In this document: positions 29,863 through 39,600 of the stretch, one piece after another
How the letters are laid out: each line of letters starts with the position of its first letter
Position numbering within the stretch: position 1 is the first letter of the stretch
Source of the DNA: Pseudomonas sp. StFLB209
GTDB lineage: Bacteria; Pseudomonadota; Gammaproteobacteria; Pseudomonadales; Pseudomonadaceae
Length of the DNA: 64,000 nt
Direction: 5' to 3'
Assembly (NCBI RefSeq): GCF_000829415.1
Contig: NZ_AP014637.1
Coordinates: forward strand, 4,295,001 to 4,359,000
The notes under the pieces: generated by a model
Told to the model about the DNA's origin: nothing
Database searches by the model: none
What the model saw: only the letters and a program-made list of their open reading frames with translations
Translations under genes and position numbers: made by a program

Positions 29863-31308
29863 ATGAGCCCGTCTGATCAAGCCCCGTCTGTGATCACCTT
29901 GCCGGTACCGGTGGTGCCGGCCTTGTTGCCCGATGACCCGCAATGGGATGAAACCGGCCTGCTGCCGGCGACCGATGCCTACGCACCGCTGCCGGTGGAG
30001 GTGCCGGCCTGGGAGCACACGCCCATTTCTGGCAGGAGCACCATCCTGCGCGTGTACTGGACCACCGGCGCCAGTCATCACCCGGTGTACGAGAAACAAT
30101 GGCCCAGCGACGCCTATCCGGACATTCCGCCGCAAGATCTCCTGTTTCAAGTGCCGGTAGTGCGGCTTGCCCAGGGCGAGCATCAGCTCTGGTATGAACT
30201 GACCACCCCCAGCGAATTCTACCCCCACTCGCTGGAGCAGAAGGTCACCATTGACCTCACCGCGCCGGTACTGGGCAACAATAGCGGGCGGCTGATCTTC
30301 GACACCGACACCATTACCGAGCAGTACCTGATTGACCATGGCGACCAGCTACTGGGGCAGGTGCCGGTTTACCCGTTGGCGGCGCCGGGGGATGTGATTA
30401 CCTGGTACTGGAGCCGCGATCCGCAGCAGGTTCTACCGGCCGATGAAGTGGCCAGCCGGCCCTTGCCGCGCGGCACCGTCCAGCCCATCAGCCTGGCGTT
30501 TGCCGGGCAGATGATCCGTGATCGCGGCGATGGTGAGCGCTATGCTTGCTATCAGCTCAAGGATCGGGCCGGCAATACCAGCCCATATTCCAACCCTGTG
30601 CGCCTGACCGTGCGGGCCCAACCCGTGGGGCGTGTATTGCCGCCGCCGACGGTGGCCGAGGCTGTCGGGTCAGGCAGTCAGAGTTCGCTCAATCCTGACT
30701 CCGCGCGCAGCGGGGCCACGGTGGTGATTGCGCCTGAAGCGGTGCTCAAACCTGGCGATGTCATCGAAGTGTTCTGGGCAACGCCCGGCACCCATGGCGC
30801 CTACCAGACGGATGATGCTGAAGCCGAACGCCGCTACAAGGTGCCCGCCGAGTATGTGCCAGCCCACATGGGCACGCAGATTGCGGTCTACTACCGGGTC
30901 AGTGGCAATGGTCCGGATGAAGAGTCGCAGCATCACACCCTAAGCGTGCAGCAAAAGGGCAGCGGTTGGCCGACCATCCAGTGCACCCGGCCGACTATCG
31001 CGTCAGGGCGCCTGAGCCTGGCCACGGTCATAGATCACGCCACCTTCCGGTTGCCAAAATGGATGTTCATGGCCGCCGAACAGCGGCTGACCATCAGCCT
31101 GCTCGCCAGCGGCGCCACCCGGGTGTTGCTCGATGACTATCGCATTACACAAGGCGATGTCGATGCTGCTCATGTATCCACCAATGCGCTCAAGAGCCTG
31201 CTGGAGGGCCTGCCGCTGGGGGCGCTGACGGTGCAGGCCAGGGTCAGCTTCGATGGTGGCAGCAGCACCGTTACCTTCCCGACCCTGAACCTGCAACTGG
31301 TGGCTTGA
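29863..31308 (+). CDS. Multi-domain Ig-like protein, paralogue 2
   Basis: The 481-residue protein is a shorter relative of the products at 25379 and 42685. It has consecutive beta-sandwich-like modules, with ERYACYQLKDRAGNTSPYSN in the second and RSGATVVIAPEAVLKPGDVI in the third. The C-terminal ~110 residues include LPKWMFMAAEQRLTISLLAS, which matches LNRWMFMAPGQQVTILAESS in the protein at 42685. No signal peptide or membrane segment is seen. Its stop is four bases from the stop of the convergent fimbrial adhesin gene. Function unknown. Confidence 0.75.
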   Translation: MSPSDQAPSVITLPVPVVPALLPDDPQWDETGLLPATDAYAPLPVEVPAWEHTPISGRSTILRVYWTTGASHHPVYEKQWPSDAYPDIPPQDLLFQVPVVRLAQGEHQLWYELTTPSEFYPHSLEQKVTIDLTAPVLGNNSGRLIFDTDTITEQYLIDHGDQLLGQVPVYPLAAPGDVITWYWSRDPQQVLPADEVASRPLPRGTVQPISLAFAGQMIRDRGDGERYACYQLKDRAGNTSPYSNPVRLTVRAQPVGRVLPPPTVAEAVGSGSQSSLNPDSARSGATVVIAPEAVLKPGDVIEVFWATPGTHGAYQTDDAEAERRYKVPAEYVPAHMGTQIAVYYRVSGNGPDEESQHHTLSVQQKGSGWPTIQCTRPTIASGRLSLATVIDHATFRLPKWMFMAAEQRLTISLLASGATRVLLDDYRITQGDVDAAHVSTNALKSLLEGLPLGALTVQARVSFDGGSSTVTFPTLNLQLVA

Positions 31309-31312
31309 GCGG

Positions 31313-32389
31313 TCACTGGTAACTGATGGTGAAGCTCAGTGAGCCTTTGGCCTGGCCGGCCTTGACGCCATTGGCCTGAGCGGTCTGGTAGTAGCGGGCA
31401 CTGAGGTCCAGTACGGTGTCGCCTGGGGTCAGGGTGGCGATCGGCACCTCTTGTTGCAAGGCAATCGGGGTGACGCCATCGCCGCGCAGAATCTGGACCG
31501 CGACGCCCTGGGCGGTGGAGTCGCTGGTCAGGGAAAAGGCCCCGTCCACTCCCGGCACCGGAGTCGAACCGTTGACGCCGTCCAGGCGCACCGTGGCCCA
31601 GGCGAGATTGTCATCATTGGGGTCGCTGTCACAGTTGCTCAAGCGAATGCTGAACGGCGTGGGGGTGGTGGTGGTGCCCGGTGCGCTGAACTGCGTGGCG
31701 CGCCATTCACCGAGCTTGACCGGGTCGTCACTGACGGCCGCAGCGTTGCACTGGGCCTGGATCACATTGGCGCGGATATGGAAGTCGATGGCGCGCGGCA
31801 CCAGGCTGAACTGGCCATGAAACAGTGCGGTGTCGACCATGTGCGGCCCCGCCGCGATCGGGCCGGTCTTGACCAGTGTCACCTGGCCCTGCAATGGGGT
31901 GATCGGCAAGGCCGCAATATTCGCGCGCAGCAAGGCCATGAACGGCACCAGCGGCTCACCCTGCGGCTCAAAGGCGTCCGCTGCCAGGCCATCGAACGGA
32001 TGGCCCAGGCGGATCACTGCACCGATGCCCGGCACACCGGTCTCGTACACCTTGCCATTGAAGTCCTGACCCAGCACCGGTGGCAGGTTGCCGGGGAAAA
32101 TCGGTGCCAGCGAGCGGGTAATGAAGGTCAGTACCGACACGCCATCGTTCTGGCACTCTACATAGCGGCCCTCATTGGAGATCAGGCCAAATGGCTGCTC
32201 GAAAATGCCGATCACACTGCCTGCGACCGCGTCTCTGGGTACATACACCGCGCCCAGATTAAGGTCGTAGGTCATGCTCGGGTTGTTATCGGGCCTGATC
32301 CAGCAGGTACTTTGCGCTATGGCCGGCTGGATCTGTAACGCGCCGACCAGGGCAAAGGCGCCCAGGGCGCCTCGTGAAACAGGTTTCAT
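31313..32389 (-). CDS. Fimbrial tip adhesin of a chaperone-usher pilus
   Basis: The 358-residue secreted protein has a signal peptide ending AIA-QS at about residue 25. A lectin-like N-terminal half is followed by a C-terminal pilin-type domain (from about 220: VIQAQCNAAAV ... ARYYQTAQANGVKAGQAKGS) that ends in the donor-strand-ready LSFTISYQ. This two-domain plan is typical of pilus tip adhesins. The ATG at 32389 has AGGA upstream; an in-frame extension into the usher gene is spurious. It is the last gene of the operon, 49 bases after the usher. Confidence 0.85.
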   Translation of the reverse strand: MKPVSRGALGAFALVGALQIQPAIAQSTCWIRPDNNPSMTYDLNLGAVYVPRDAVAGSVIGIFEQPFGLISNEGRYVECQNDGVSVLTFITRSLAPIFPGNLPPVLGQDFNGKVYETGVPGIGAVIRLGHPFDGLAADAFEPQGEPLVPFMALLRANIAALPITPLQGQVTLVKTGPIAAGPHMVDTALFHGQFSLVPRAIDFHIRANVIQAQCNAAAVSDDPVKLGEWRATQFSAPGTTTTPTPFSIRLSNCDSDPNDDNLAWATVRLDGVNGSTPVPGVDGAFSLTSDSTAQGVAVQILRGDGVTPIALQQEVPIATLTPGDTVLDLSARYYQTAQANGVKAGQAKGSLSFTISYQ

Positions 32390-32438
32390 AGGGGCAATCC
32401 TGTAGAGCGCCAGGCGGGCCTGGCGCAGGGTAAGAAAG

Positions 32439-34973
32439 TCAGGCACGGCAGGTCAGCGCTTGCAGGCGATAGCCCTGGCGCTGCTGCATGGTCGCCGGGT
32501 CCAGCAGCAACTGGCAGCGTTGCTGGTGCTGTTCACCCCAGCGTACCTGTAAGGTCTGCGGCTGCTCGTGACTGACCAGCAGCACCTGGCCGCCCTGGCC
32601 GGCGTTACCCAGCAGCGTGCCTTCGGCATCGAGCACCTGGGCGCCGAATGGCAACGGCTGGCCGTTTTCCAGGCTCAGGGTCAACACGAAGCGGTTGACC
32701 TGACGGGCGCTGAAGGTGTTTTTGATGACCGCACCCCGGCGCGGCACCACTTGCGCTGCACCGTTGTCGATTTCCACGTCGGCACCCAGTGCGTCGGTGT
32801 TCAGCGTCAACTGGTTGACCCGATAGGGGCGCAGGTGCGGCATCAGCGCGTAGCCTCGGGCATTGGTCTTGACCCCGGTCACGTTGTTCAGACCGACGCC
32901 GGGGATGTCCGGCACATGGACCAGCGCGACGGTTTCGCCCAGGTGCGGGCCCAGCTCGATACCACCGGCATGCAGCAACACCGAGCCGCTGGCGTTGACC
33001 GAGCTGCTGCGGTAATCGCGGCCCTGGGTGAAGCCGGCGCCCAGGCTGGCGAACGGTGCCTGCCAGGTGGCGGACAGCGAGCCGGACTGGCCGCTGTGCT
33101 GGTCATTACCCAGCGAGGTGGCGTAGTTCAGGCGCTGATCCATGGCGCTGCCGGTCAGCCGTGCGCTTTGGCTGTGACGGCCACCGCTGTCGAGGTAGCC
33201 CAGCGTGGCGCGGTTGGAGTGGCCCAGGTCCAGCGGGAACGACAGGGTAATGCCGAACTGACGGTCCTGGCCGGCGCGGCTGTCGTCCTGCAGGGCTTGC
33301 GAGGCGAACAGGTTGTAGCTGACCCCGCGATGCATATGGCTGAAGTTGAGCTGGAACTGGCGCTGCTGGTAGGTGCTGTGCCAGAAATCTTCCTGCGACA
33401 GGGTCAGGCTCAGGGTGCTGGCCTTGCCCAGATTCTGGAACACTGAAGCCTCCAGGCGGCTGCGGCGGCTGCCGCGCCAGGTACTCTCGTGGCTGCGCTC
33501 GCGCACCGCCTCGGCAAAATCGCGGTAGCCCTCGGTGGAGTAGCGGTAGCCAGCAAAGCGCAGGCTGGTATCGGTGGCAAACGCCTTGCCGTATTTGACC
33601 GCGTAGCTTTGGCCCGACACGCTAGTGGTGGTGCGGTTGTCGATGTCCGCCGCAGAATGGCTGACGTCCAGCGCCAGCGCGCCAAACTGACCCAGGTCGC
33701 GGGCCACGCCCAGGGTGGCGGCGCGATAGAACCCCGCACCTTGCAGGCCGCCGTACAGGGTCAGGTCCCAGGCGGTGCCCAGCGCCAGGCTGGCTTGTGC
33801 CAGCAGCGGCTCGTCGAGCCTGCCCGCCGGGTTGTAGCGGCCCAGCGCCAGGCCGTAGCGCCACACCCCCTCGCGCATCAGGTTGCCAAGGGTCGAGTAG
33901 GGCTGGGTAAAGCGCCGCACCTGGCCGTCGGCTTCGGTCAGCACCACTTCCAGCTCGCCACTGCCGCCGCCGATGCTCAGGTCGTCGATCAGGTAGGGGC
34001 CGGCGCTGACATAGGTGGTGTAGATCGGATAGCCGTTGTTGAACACCTCAAGCCTGGCGCGGCTGTTGGCCACCCCACGGATCAGCGGGGCGTAGCCTTG
34101 CAGCACGTCGGGCAGCATGGCCATGTCGGTGGCGATCACCAGGCCCTTGATCGGCAGGCTGCGGAACACCTCGCCGCCGGTCGAGGTCTCGCCCAGGGTC
34201 AGGTTGGCGTGGGTGCCCGGCAAGTCCCGCTGCGCGTAAGTGTAGGCGCGGGTCCATTGGCGCTGGCCCTGAGGGTTCTGCCGCAGGGCCTGGCTGCTGC
34301 GCAACCGCCACTGGCCGAGGTTGAAGCCGCCATTGAGGTACAGGTCGTCGCTGTTATGGCGTGCGCCGTTACGCCCGCTGCCCTGTTGCGCCGCCAACTG
34401 ATAGTTGACGAACGCCGCATTGATGCCGCTGTCCCAGCGTGCCGGGTCGATCTGGCCGCTGACTTCGCGGCGCATCGCCACTTGCGGAATCGACAGCGCC
34501 ATGCTCAGGCGCTGGCTGTCGAACCGGGCACTGGCCTGGGGAATCAGACGCGGCAGGTCGATACAGGTGTCGGCTGCGGGCAGCGGCTCGGCCAGCGCCG
34601 CCGGGTTAACGCCGATGTCTTGCAGCAACTGCGCTGGCAGGCAGGCGGTCAGTTGCCCGTTGACTTGATCGAGATGGAAATCCAGGCTGCGTGGCTCGAA
34701 CGGCTTGAGGTTGACCGTCAGGCTGACCGGGTAGCGGCCCGGCGCCAGAGGGCTGTGTCCGCTCAGGTTCGACAGCGCCAGTTGTGCGGCGGCCGCACCC
34801 TCGGTGCCGGCCTGACGCATGAAACCGGCCTGGAACTGGGGTGGCGACCCGGCTTGCAATGGCGTCGCGGTGGCCATGAGGGGGGTGAAGTAAAGGCAAC
34901 CGCCACTGGCGCCCAGCAGTAATGTCAGGCGCAAGCGGGCGGTCAGCCCTGTGGGGCCGATAAGCAAAAGCAT
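32439..34973 (-). CDS. Outer membrane usher protein
   Basis: The 844-residue usher forms the outer membrane pore that assembles the pilus. It has a signal sequence (about 1-34), an N-terminal chaperone-binding domain (FNxGFM-like FQAGFMRQ; ARYPVSLTVN-like region near 75-130), the beta-barrel and plug with IKGLVIATDMAMLPDVLQGY and PLIRGVANSRARLEV, and C-terminal domains with GYALMPHLRPYRVNQLTL. Length is typical of the PapC/FimD family. The ATG at 34973 is chosen over an upstream in-frame extension that overlaps the chaperone gene in another frame. Confidence 0.95.
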   Translation of the reverse strand: MLLLIGPTGLTARLRLTLLLGASGGCLYFTPLMATATPLQAGSPPQFQAGFMRQAGTEGAAAAQLALSNLSGHSPLAPGRYPVSLTVNLKPFEPRSLDFHLDQVNGQLTACLPAQLLQDIGVNPAALAEPLPAADTCIDLPRLIPQASARFDSQRLSMALSIPQVAMRREVSGQIDPARWDSGINAAFVNYQLAAQQGSGRNGARHNSDDLYLNGGFNLGQWRLRSSQALRQNPQGQRQWTRAYTYAQRDLPGTHANLTLGETSTGGEVFRSLPIKGLVIATDMAMLPDVLQGYAPLIRGVANSRARLEVFNNGYPIYTTYVSAGPYLIDDLSIGGGSGELEVVLTEADGQVRRFTQPYSTLGNLMREGVWRYGLALGRYNPAGRLDEPLLAQASLALGTAWDLTLYGGLQGAGFYRAATLGVARDLGQFGALALDVSHSAADIDNRTTTSVSGQSYAVKYGKAFATDTSLRFAGYRYSTEGYRDFAEAVRERSHESTWRGSRRSRLEASVFQNLGKASTLSLTLSQEDFWHSTYQQRQFQLNFSHMHRGVSYNLFASQALQDDSRAGQDRQFGITLSFPLDLGHSNRATLGYLDSGGRHSQSARLTGSAMDQRLNYATSLGNDQHSGQSGSLSATWQAPFASLGAGFTQGRDYRSSSVNASGSVLLHAGGIELGPHLGETVALVHVPDIPGVGLNNVTGVKTNARGYALMPHLRPYRVNQLTLNTDALGADVEIDNGAAQVVPRRGAVIKNTFSARQVNRFVLTLSLENGQPLPFGAQVLDAEGTLLGNAGQGGQVLLVSHEQPQTLQVRWGEQHQQRCQLLLDPATMQQRQGYRLQALTCRA

Positions 34974-35007
34974 GTGGGGATATTCCTGGCAGTACGGCTG
35001 GAAAGGC

Positions 35008-35751
35008 TCAGGGCCTGAACTGAAGTGCTGCGCTGTGATCGTCGCTGACACCGCCGTAGTCGTTGATGGCGGCGAACGTGACCTGCAGGCCGCTGGTGGC
35101 CTTGACACCCGGTAGCGGGTAGCTTTGCCGGCTCATGGGGGCGACCATGGGCGGGCTGTTCAGGCGCTGGGTTTGGCCATTGCCGCTGATGTCCATGCGG
35201 GTGAACGACACATGGAAGGGACCGGGGTTGTCGACCTGCAAGCGGGTCTGGCCGCCGACCTGCTGCACTGACCACTGCAGTTCTTTGAGCTGGCTGGTAG
35301 GCCCGCCCTTGAGCCCGGCAGGCCGGTAGAACAGCTTCAAACGGGTGCGCAGGGCGATGTTGAGCAGGTTTTGCGTGCCGGCGTCATGGGCCTGGGGAAT
35401 TTCCTGAACATTGAAATAGAACAGCGACTCGCGGTCGGTGGGCAGTTCGTGAGGCAATTTGTTGATGATCAACTGTTGGTCCTGGCCGGGGTCGAGCCGA
35501 AACAGCGGCGGGGTGATCATGAAGGGCACGGCGGTGGTGGTGTCGTCGTCGGCGGTATTGACCCAGGTCTGCACCGCGAAGGGCTGCGCACTGGGGTTGG
35601 ACACGATCAACGACACGCTGTTCTTGTCGCCGGGAAACACCACGCGGGTGCCACTGACCGTCAGCGCGGCGTGGCTGGCAGGAAACTGACCGAGCAACAA
35701 GGCGCCGGCCAGCAGGGCGGGGCGGCCCCTGGCCATGAAAGACAAAGACAT
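35008..35751 (-). CDS. Periplasmic pilus chaperone
   Basis: The 247-residue PapD-like chaperone has a signal peptide ending SHA-AL at about residue 28 and two Ig folds. Conserved features are TRVVFPGDKNSVSLIVSNPS, with the arginine of the subunit-anchoring pair, and the hydrophobic, alternating strand LFYFNVQEIPQA. The linker lysine pair partner is in RLKLFYRP. The ATG at 35751 gives a proper signal peptide. The stop is 34 bases before the usher start. Confidence 0.93.
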   Translation of the reverse strand: MSLSFMARGRPALLAGALLLGQFPASHAALTVSGTRVVFPGDKNSVSLIVSNPSAQPFAVQTWVNTADDDTTTAVPFMITPPLFRLDPGQDQQLIINKLPHELPTDRESLFYFNVQEIPQAHDAGTQNLLNIALRTRLKLFYRPAGLKGGPTSQLKELQWSVQQVGGQTRLQVDNPGPFHVSFTRMDISGNGQTQRLNSPPMVAPMSRQSYPLPGVKATSGLQVTFAAINDYGGVSDDHSAALQFRP

Positions 35752-35826
35752 GGAAATACCTGTGGAGGGCAAAAAGACCTGGAGGCAGGCGGCGCCCGGC
35801 GCTGGCACGCCGGGCGCGCCCGGGCA

Positions 35827-36378
35827 TCAGTTGATGGCTACCGAGAAGCGTACGTCAGCCTTGGTGCCGCCAGCGGTGACCGTGGCGCTCTCGGAGCGGT
35901 GGGCGACATGGAACACCATGTCGGTGGGCAGCGTGTCGTCCAGGTCGAAGTCACGCGATGGCTGGCCGTTGAGCACCGGGTCACCCAGGTCGTCACGCAG
36001 GGCGGCCACCACGCCGCCTGCCGGGCTGTCGACCGGCATGAAGCGGAAGTAGTTGCCGGTGGTGTCCTTGGTGCCGGTGAAGGTCACGCTGGCGACGTCG
36101 CCCGGCGCCACGGTGCAGCCGCCACCCGGGGTCAGGCGCAGGCCGAAGCGGGCGTTGCCGATTTCCTGGCCGGCGCTGGTGAATTGGCTGGCCGAAACAA
36201 TACCGATGTTCACATGGCTGCCGGTCGGGTTGCCGGTCACCGGGTCGATGATCTGGATCGGGCAGGTGGTGGCGGTGATGGCACCGTTGAAGTTGATGGT
36301 GCCGGTGTTGGCCAGGGCCGAGTTGGCGCTCACGCCCATCAGCAGAGTCAGCGGCAGGGCGAGTAATGCTTGTTTCAT
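35827..36378 (-). CDS. Fimbrial major subunit
   Basis: The 183-residue pilin has a signal peptide ending ALA-NT at about residue 23 and the type 1 pilin start GTINFNGAITATTCPI with one of the two disulfide cysteines (the other is in GGGCTVAPGD). The C-terminal strand DVRFSVAIN carries the alternating hydrophobic pattern required for donor-strand exchange. AAGGAAG precedes the ATG at 36378. First gene of the four-gene operon pilin-chaperone-usher-adhesin, the minimal layout of Cup-type pili. Confidence 0.93.
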   Translation of the reverse strand: MKQALLALPLTLLMGVSANSALANTGTINFNGAITATTCPIQIIDPVTGNPTGSHVNIGIVSASQFTSAGQEIGNARFGLRLTPGGGCTVAPGDVASVTFTGTKDTTGNYFRFMPVDSPAGGVVAALRDDLGDPVLNGQPSRDFDLDDTLPTDMVFHVAHRSESATVTAGGTKADVRFSVAIN

Positions 36379-36542
36379 TGAATCTTCCTTTTGAGAGCTG
36401 AAACCAGAACGCTGCGAACTAACGAAGCGTCTGATTGCGCTTTGATATTGCGCGTGAATGCCTGTAAGCAAATTACCAAGCGGTTGTAAGTAACGTCCTA
36501 CAGGGCGGCGCAAAGAATAGGCGTGGCGCGCGAAGGTCGATA

Positions 36543-36581
36543 TAGGAAGGTTCCACGCGGAAGTAGGAAAAATTCCCGTAG
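36543..36581. promoter_or_regulatory. Two RcsB-box-like dyads upstream of the pilin operon
   Basis: TAGGAAGGTTCCA (36543-36555) and GTAGGAAAAATTCCCGTAG (36563-36581) share the TAGGAA...TTCC core of the palindrome at 27427. The two cores are 21 bases apart, about two helical turns. They lie about 165-205 bases upstream of the pilin start within a 300-base intergenic region that otherwise holds a short palindrome at 36625. Likely tandem sites for a dimeric regulator. Confidence 0.5.
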
Positions 36582-36624
36582 TTTTGTAGGAGCTAGAAGG
36601 CTTGGCAAAAGGCCGTCAAGTAAT

Positions 36625-36638
36625 CTATACATGTATAG
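36625..36638. promoter_or_regulatory. 14-bp perfect palindrome
   Basis: CTATACATGTATAG is a perfect inverted repeat about 40 bases downstream of the RHS1 stop and 247 bases upstream of the pilin start. It could be an operator; no regulator can be assigned. Confidence 0.35.
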
Positions 36639-36678
36639 TTCTAGCGGCCTGCTGCAAGAGTTCTCATTGCTAAATTAA

Positions 36679-39600
36679 TCAGTTCGGTTTTCTGATTTCC
36701 GGGACCGTGAACTGATAGGTCGGATTGCCAGCTGTTGGAAGGCCCGTAGCATGTTTCAGCCCGCTAGCGCTCTGCACTGTTGGCCATTGCGCTGATGGGG
36801 GAATGGGTTTTCCAACTATCTTCGGCGCTGCCTGTACCGGGAGCGATGCTTCGCTTACAGCGCTGCTGCCAGAGCTTGAGATGCTCGTTTGCCGGCTGAC
36901 TGCTGGCGACGACAAAGGCGACGTTTGCGGCCTTGGGTTGATAAGAAAATCTTCAGTCTGCGTTGCTTTACTCGGTCTGAAACGATTGTAGACCTGCATG
37001 TCCTGTATCAGGGGTTGCTGGTCAGCGGAGCTCCCCATGAACTTGTACTTTGTTTGCCAGAGCTCTTCGGCATTGCCTCGCCAGTCACGTTTCAACGGCA
37101 GGGCCGCAGTTTTTTTCACCAACCACTTGCCCATGCCCTTGGCCATGAACGCTAAGCCGAAAAGCATCTCCAGGCGATGAGCGGCTGCACCGATTTCACT
37201 CTGTTGCTGGGCCTTTTTCGGGTCGCGTTGCAGCATCGCGGCGGTGGTGTAGCCGGTGCCGATCACGCCGGCGCCGGCGCCGGCGATGCTGATGGCCATG
37301 ATGAACGGCGTGGCCGAGCCCAAAGTGCCGATGGCAAGACCTGTGAAGACCGCGCTGATCAGCAGATTCAAGGCGATGCCGCCGACGTTGGGTTTGAACC
37401 GGCTGTATTCGAGCTGGCCGACGCTGTGGCCGCTGGGGTCCTGGAAGGCCACCGGGTTGCCCAGGCAGTAGGCATAGGGGTTCAGCCCGCCGGCGCCGAA
37501 TGGGCTCAGGCTGTCGGGGCTGTGAAACCGCATCAGCGCCGGGTTGTAGGCGCGGTAACCCTGGCCCAGCAGGTAGCAGCCGGTCAGCGTGTCGTGCGGT
37601 TCGCCATTGAAGCCGGCGGTGCTGAGCAGCGGCTGGTCTTGCCCGCTGCTGCGTTGCCCCCAGGCGTTATACAACGCATGGTGGTACTGCTGATCCCGCA
37701 ACTCGGCCACCACACTGTTTGCCGCGTTGCAGGCCAGCAACAGCGCCGGCTCGCCGTCGTTGCGCTGCTGCGCCAGCGGCGTGCCGCTCTCGCTGAGGTA
37801 ATGGGTGTGGGTTTGCGCCTGGACGGTGCTGCCCAGCCCCTGCTCATCAAAGAAATGCCAGCGCGGCTCGGCGTTGTCTTCGGTGACGCTCAGCAGGTTG
37901 TTGTGACCGTCATAGCGGTACTGCCCCAAGGGTTCGCCGGCGGGGCCGTGCAGGTCCAGCAAGCGGCCCTGGCTATCGTAGTGCAGGCGGCGGCCGTGCT
38001 GGTCATTGAGCTGGTTGCCGTCCGCGTCGTAGGCGAAGTCGATGTAGGCTGGGTAGCTGGCGTGGGTGTGGGTGATCTGCTGCAAGCGGCAGGAGTCGTC
38101 GGCCGCGTAGCTGTAGGTTGCACGGTCAGAGGTCGCGTCGGCAAACCGGCTGATGCTCAGGGTCAGGTTATCCAGCGCATCGAAGCGAAACAGCTGCTGC
38201 TCGATGCGGTTGCCCTGTTCGTCGGCAGGCAACTGGCTGCCATCGCAGCGGTAGTCGATCAGCCGGCCACGGTCGTCATAGTTGAATGTTTCATGCACCA
38301 GGCTGTTGCTGCCTTGCTGCAGATGGCGCTCAAGCAACTGGTCATCATTGCGCCAGCTCTGGCTCAGGGTCAGTACCGATTGGCCTGCGGGGTAAAGAGT
38401 GCGCAGCACCTCGCGCGAGTGCTCGTCGTATTCCAGGCGGGTGTCCAGGCAGTTGTCCGGGCTGCTGGTGACAATCCGGCTGCGCCGGCCCAGCGCGTCG
38501 TATTCGAACGCGACCTGAACAGTACCTTGGGTCAGTGATTGCAGCCGGCCTTGCGCATCATAGCGCTGGTCAGTGTGCAAACCGTCGATGCCGCTGTTGT
38601 GCAACGCCCGGCCCAGCAGCGAGTGCTGGTACTCGGATGTCCAATTGCCTTGTGCGGTGTGCCAAGTGGCTTCACGCAGTTGCCCGGTGCTGTCGTAACG
38701 GTAATGGCGGCTGCCCTGGCTGTTACTGGCGCTGAGCAACTGCGCACTGAGCCGGTCGTAGTCGAAGCTCACCTGCTCGTCGGGGGCTTCGGTGCTCAGC
38801 GGCTCGGCGGTCAGCCCCGGTGCGTAACGGTAGTGAATCGACGCACCGGCAGCGCTGATCCGCTCGCTGGCCTGAGCCTGGCCGGGCGCGTAGCGATACT
38901 GTTCGGTGCGCGTACCGGTCTTGAGCCGCACCACCCGCCCCAGGCTGTCGTAGTCCTGCTCGCCCACGTTAATCGCTGCCAGGCGTGCATTGGCCGGCAG
39001 CACTTGAAGCTGACTGGGCAGCTCGGCGCTGCTGTGCGCGGTGAACTGGCGCAGCGCCTGGTCGCCATTGGGCAAGGTGGTGCACAGTAGCCGGTCAAAG
39101 ACGTCGTAGCGGTAGGACGTGGCGTGGCCCTGCAGGTCGAGGCTTTGCACACAGCGGCCCAGGCCGTCATAGAAGTTCAGTTGCTGGCCCAGGCTGTGGC
39201 CGTCCAGATCGAAACGTTCAATGCTGTGTGGCTTGCCAAAGGCATTAAGCTGGCTGATGGTCAGACCAAAGCGTTCATTGGTGGCGGCATTGGGTTGTTG
39301 CCAACTGAGCTGGGCCGGCATATAGGCGCCCTGCGGGTCCAGCCAGCCAAAGGGCTCGTTCAGGCTGAAGTTGAGCACCCCATCGGGGCCGGTTTCGCTG
39401 ACCGCCTGGCCCCAGTCGTCGTATCCCAACCGGCGGGTCAGGGCCAGGTTACGGCTGCCCAGCCAATCGTATTCGGTCTCGCTGGCCAGCCGACCGCGGG
39501 CGTCGTACTGCGCGGTATAGGTACGCCGCAGGGCGTTGTCGCCATCGACGTCCTGGCGTTGTTCTTCGATGACCCGGCTCAGGCCGTCCAGCTCGCTACG

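Noticed and set aside
36379..36678. Immunity gene for the RHS1 tip
   Set aside because: No open frame with a start signal lies between RHS1 and the pilin gene; only regulatory-looking dyads.
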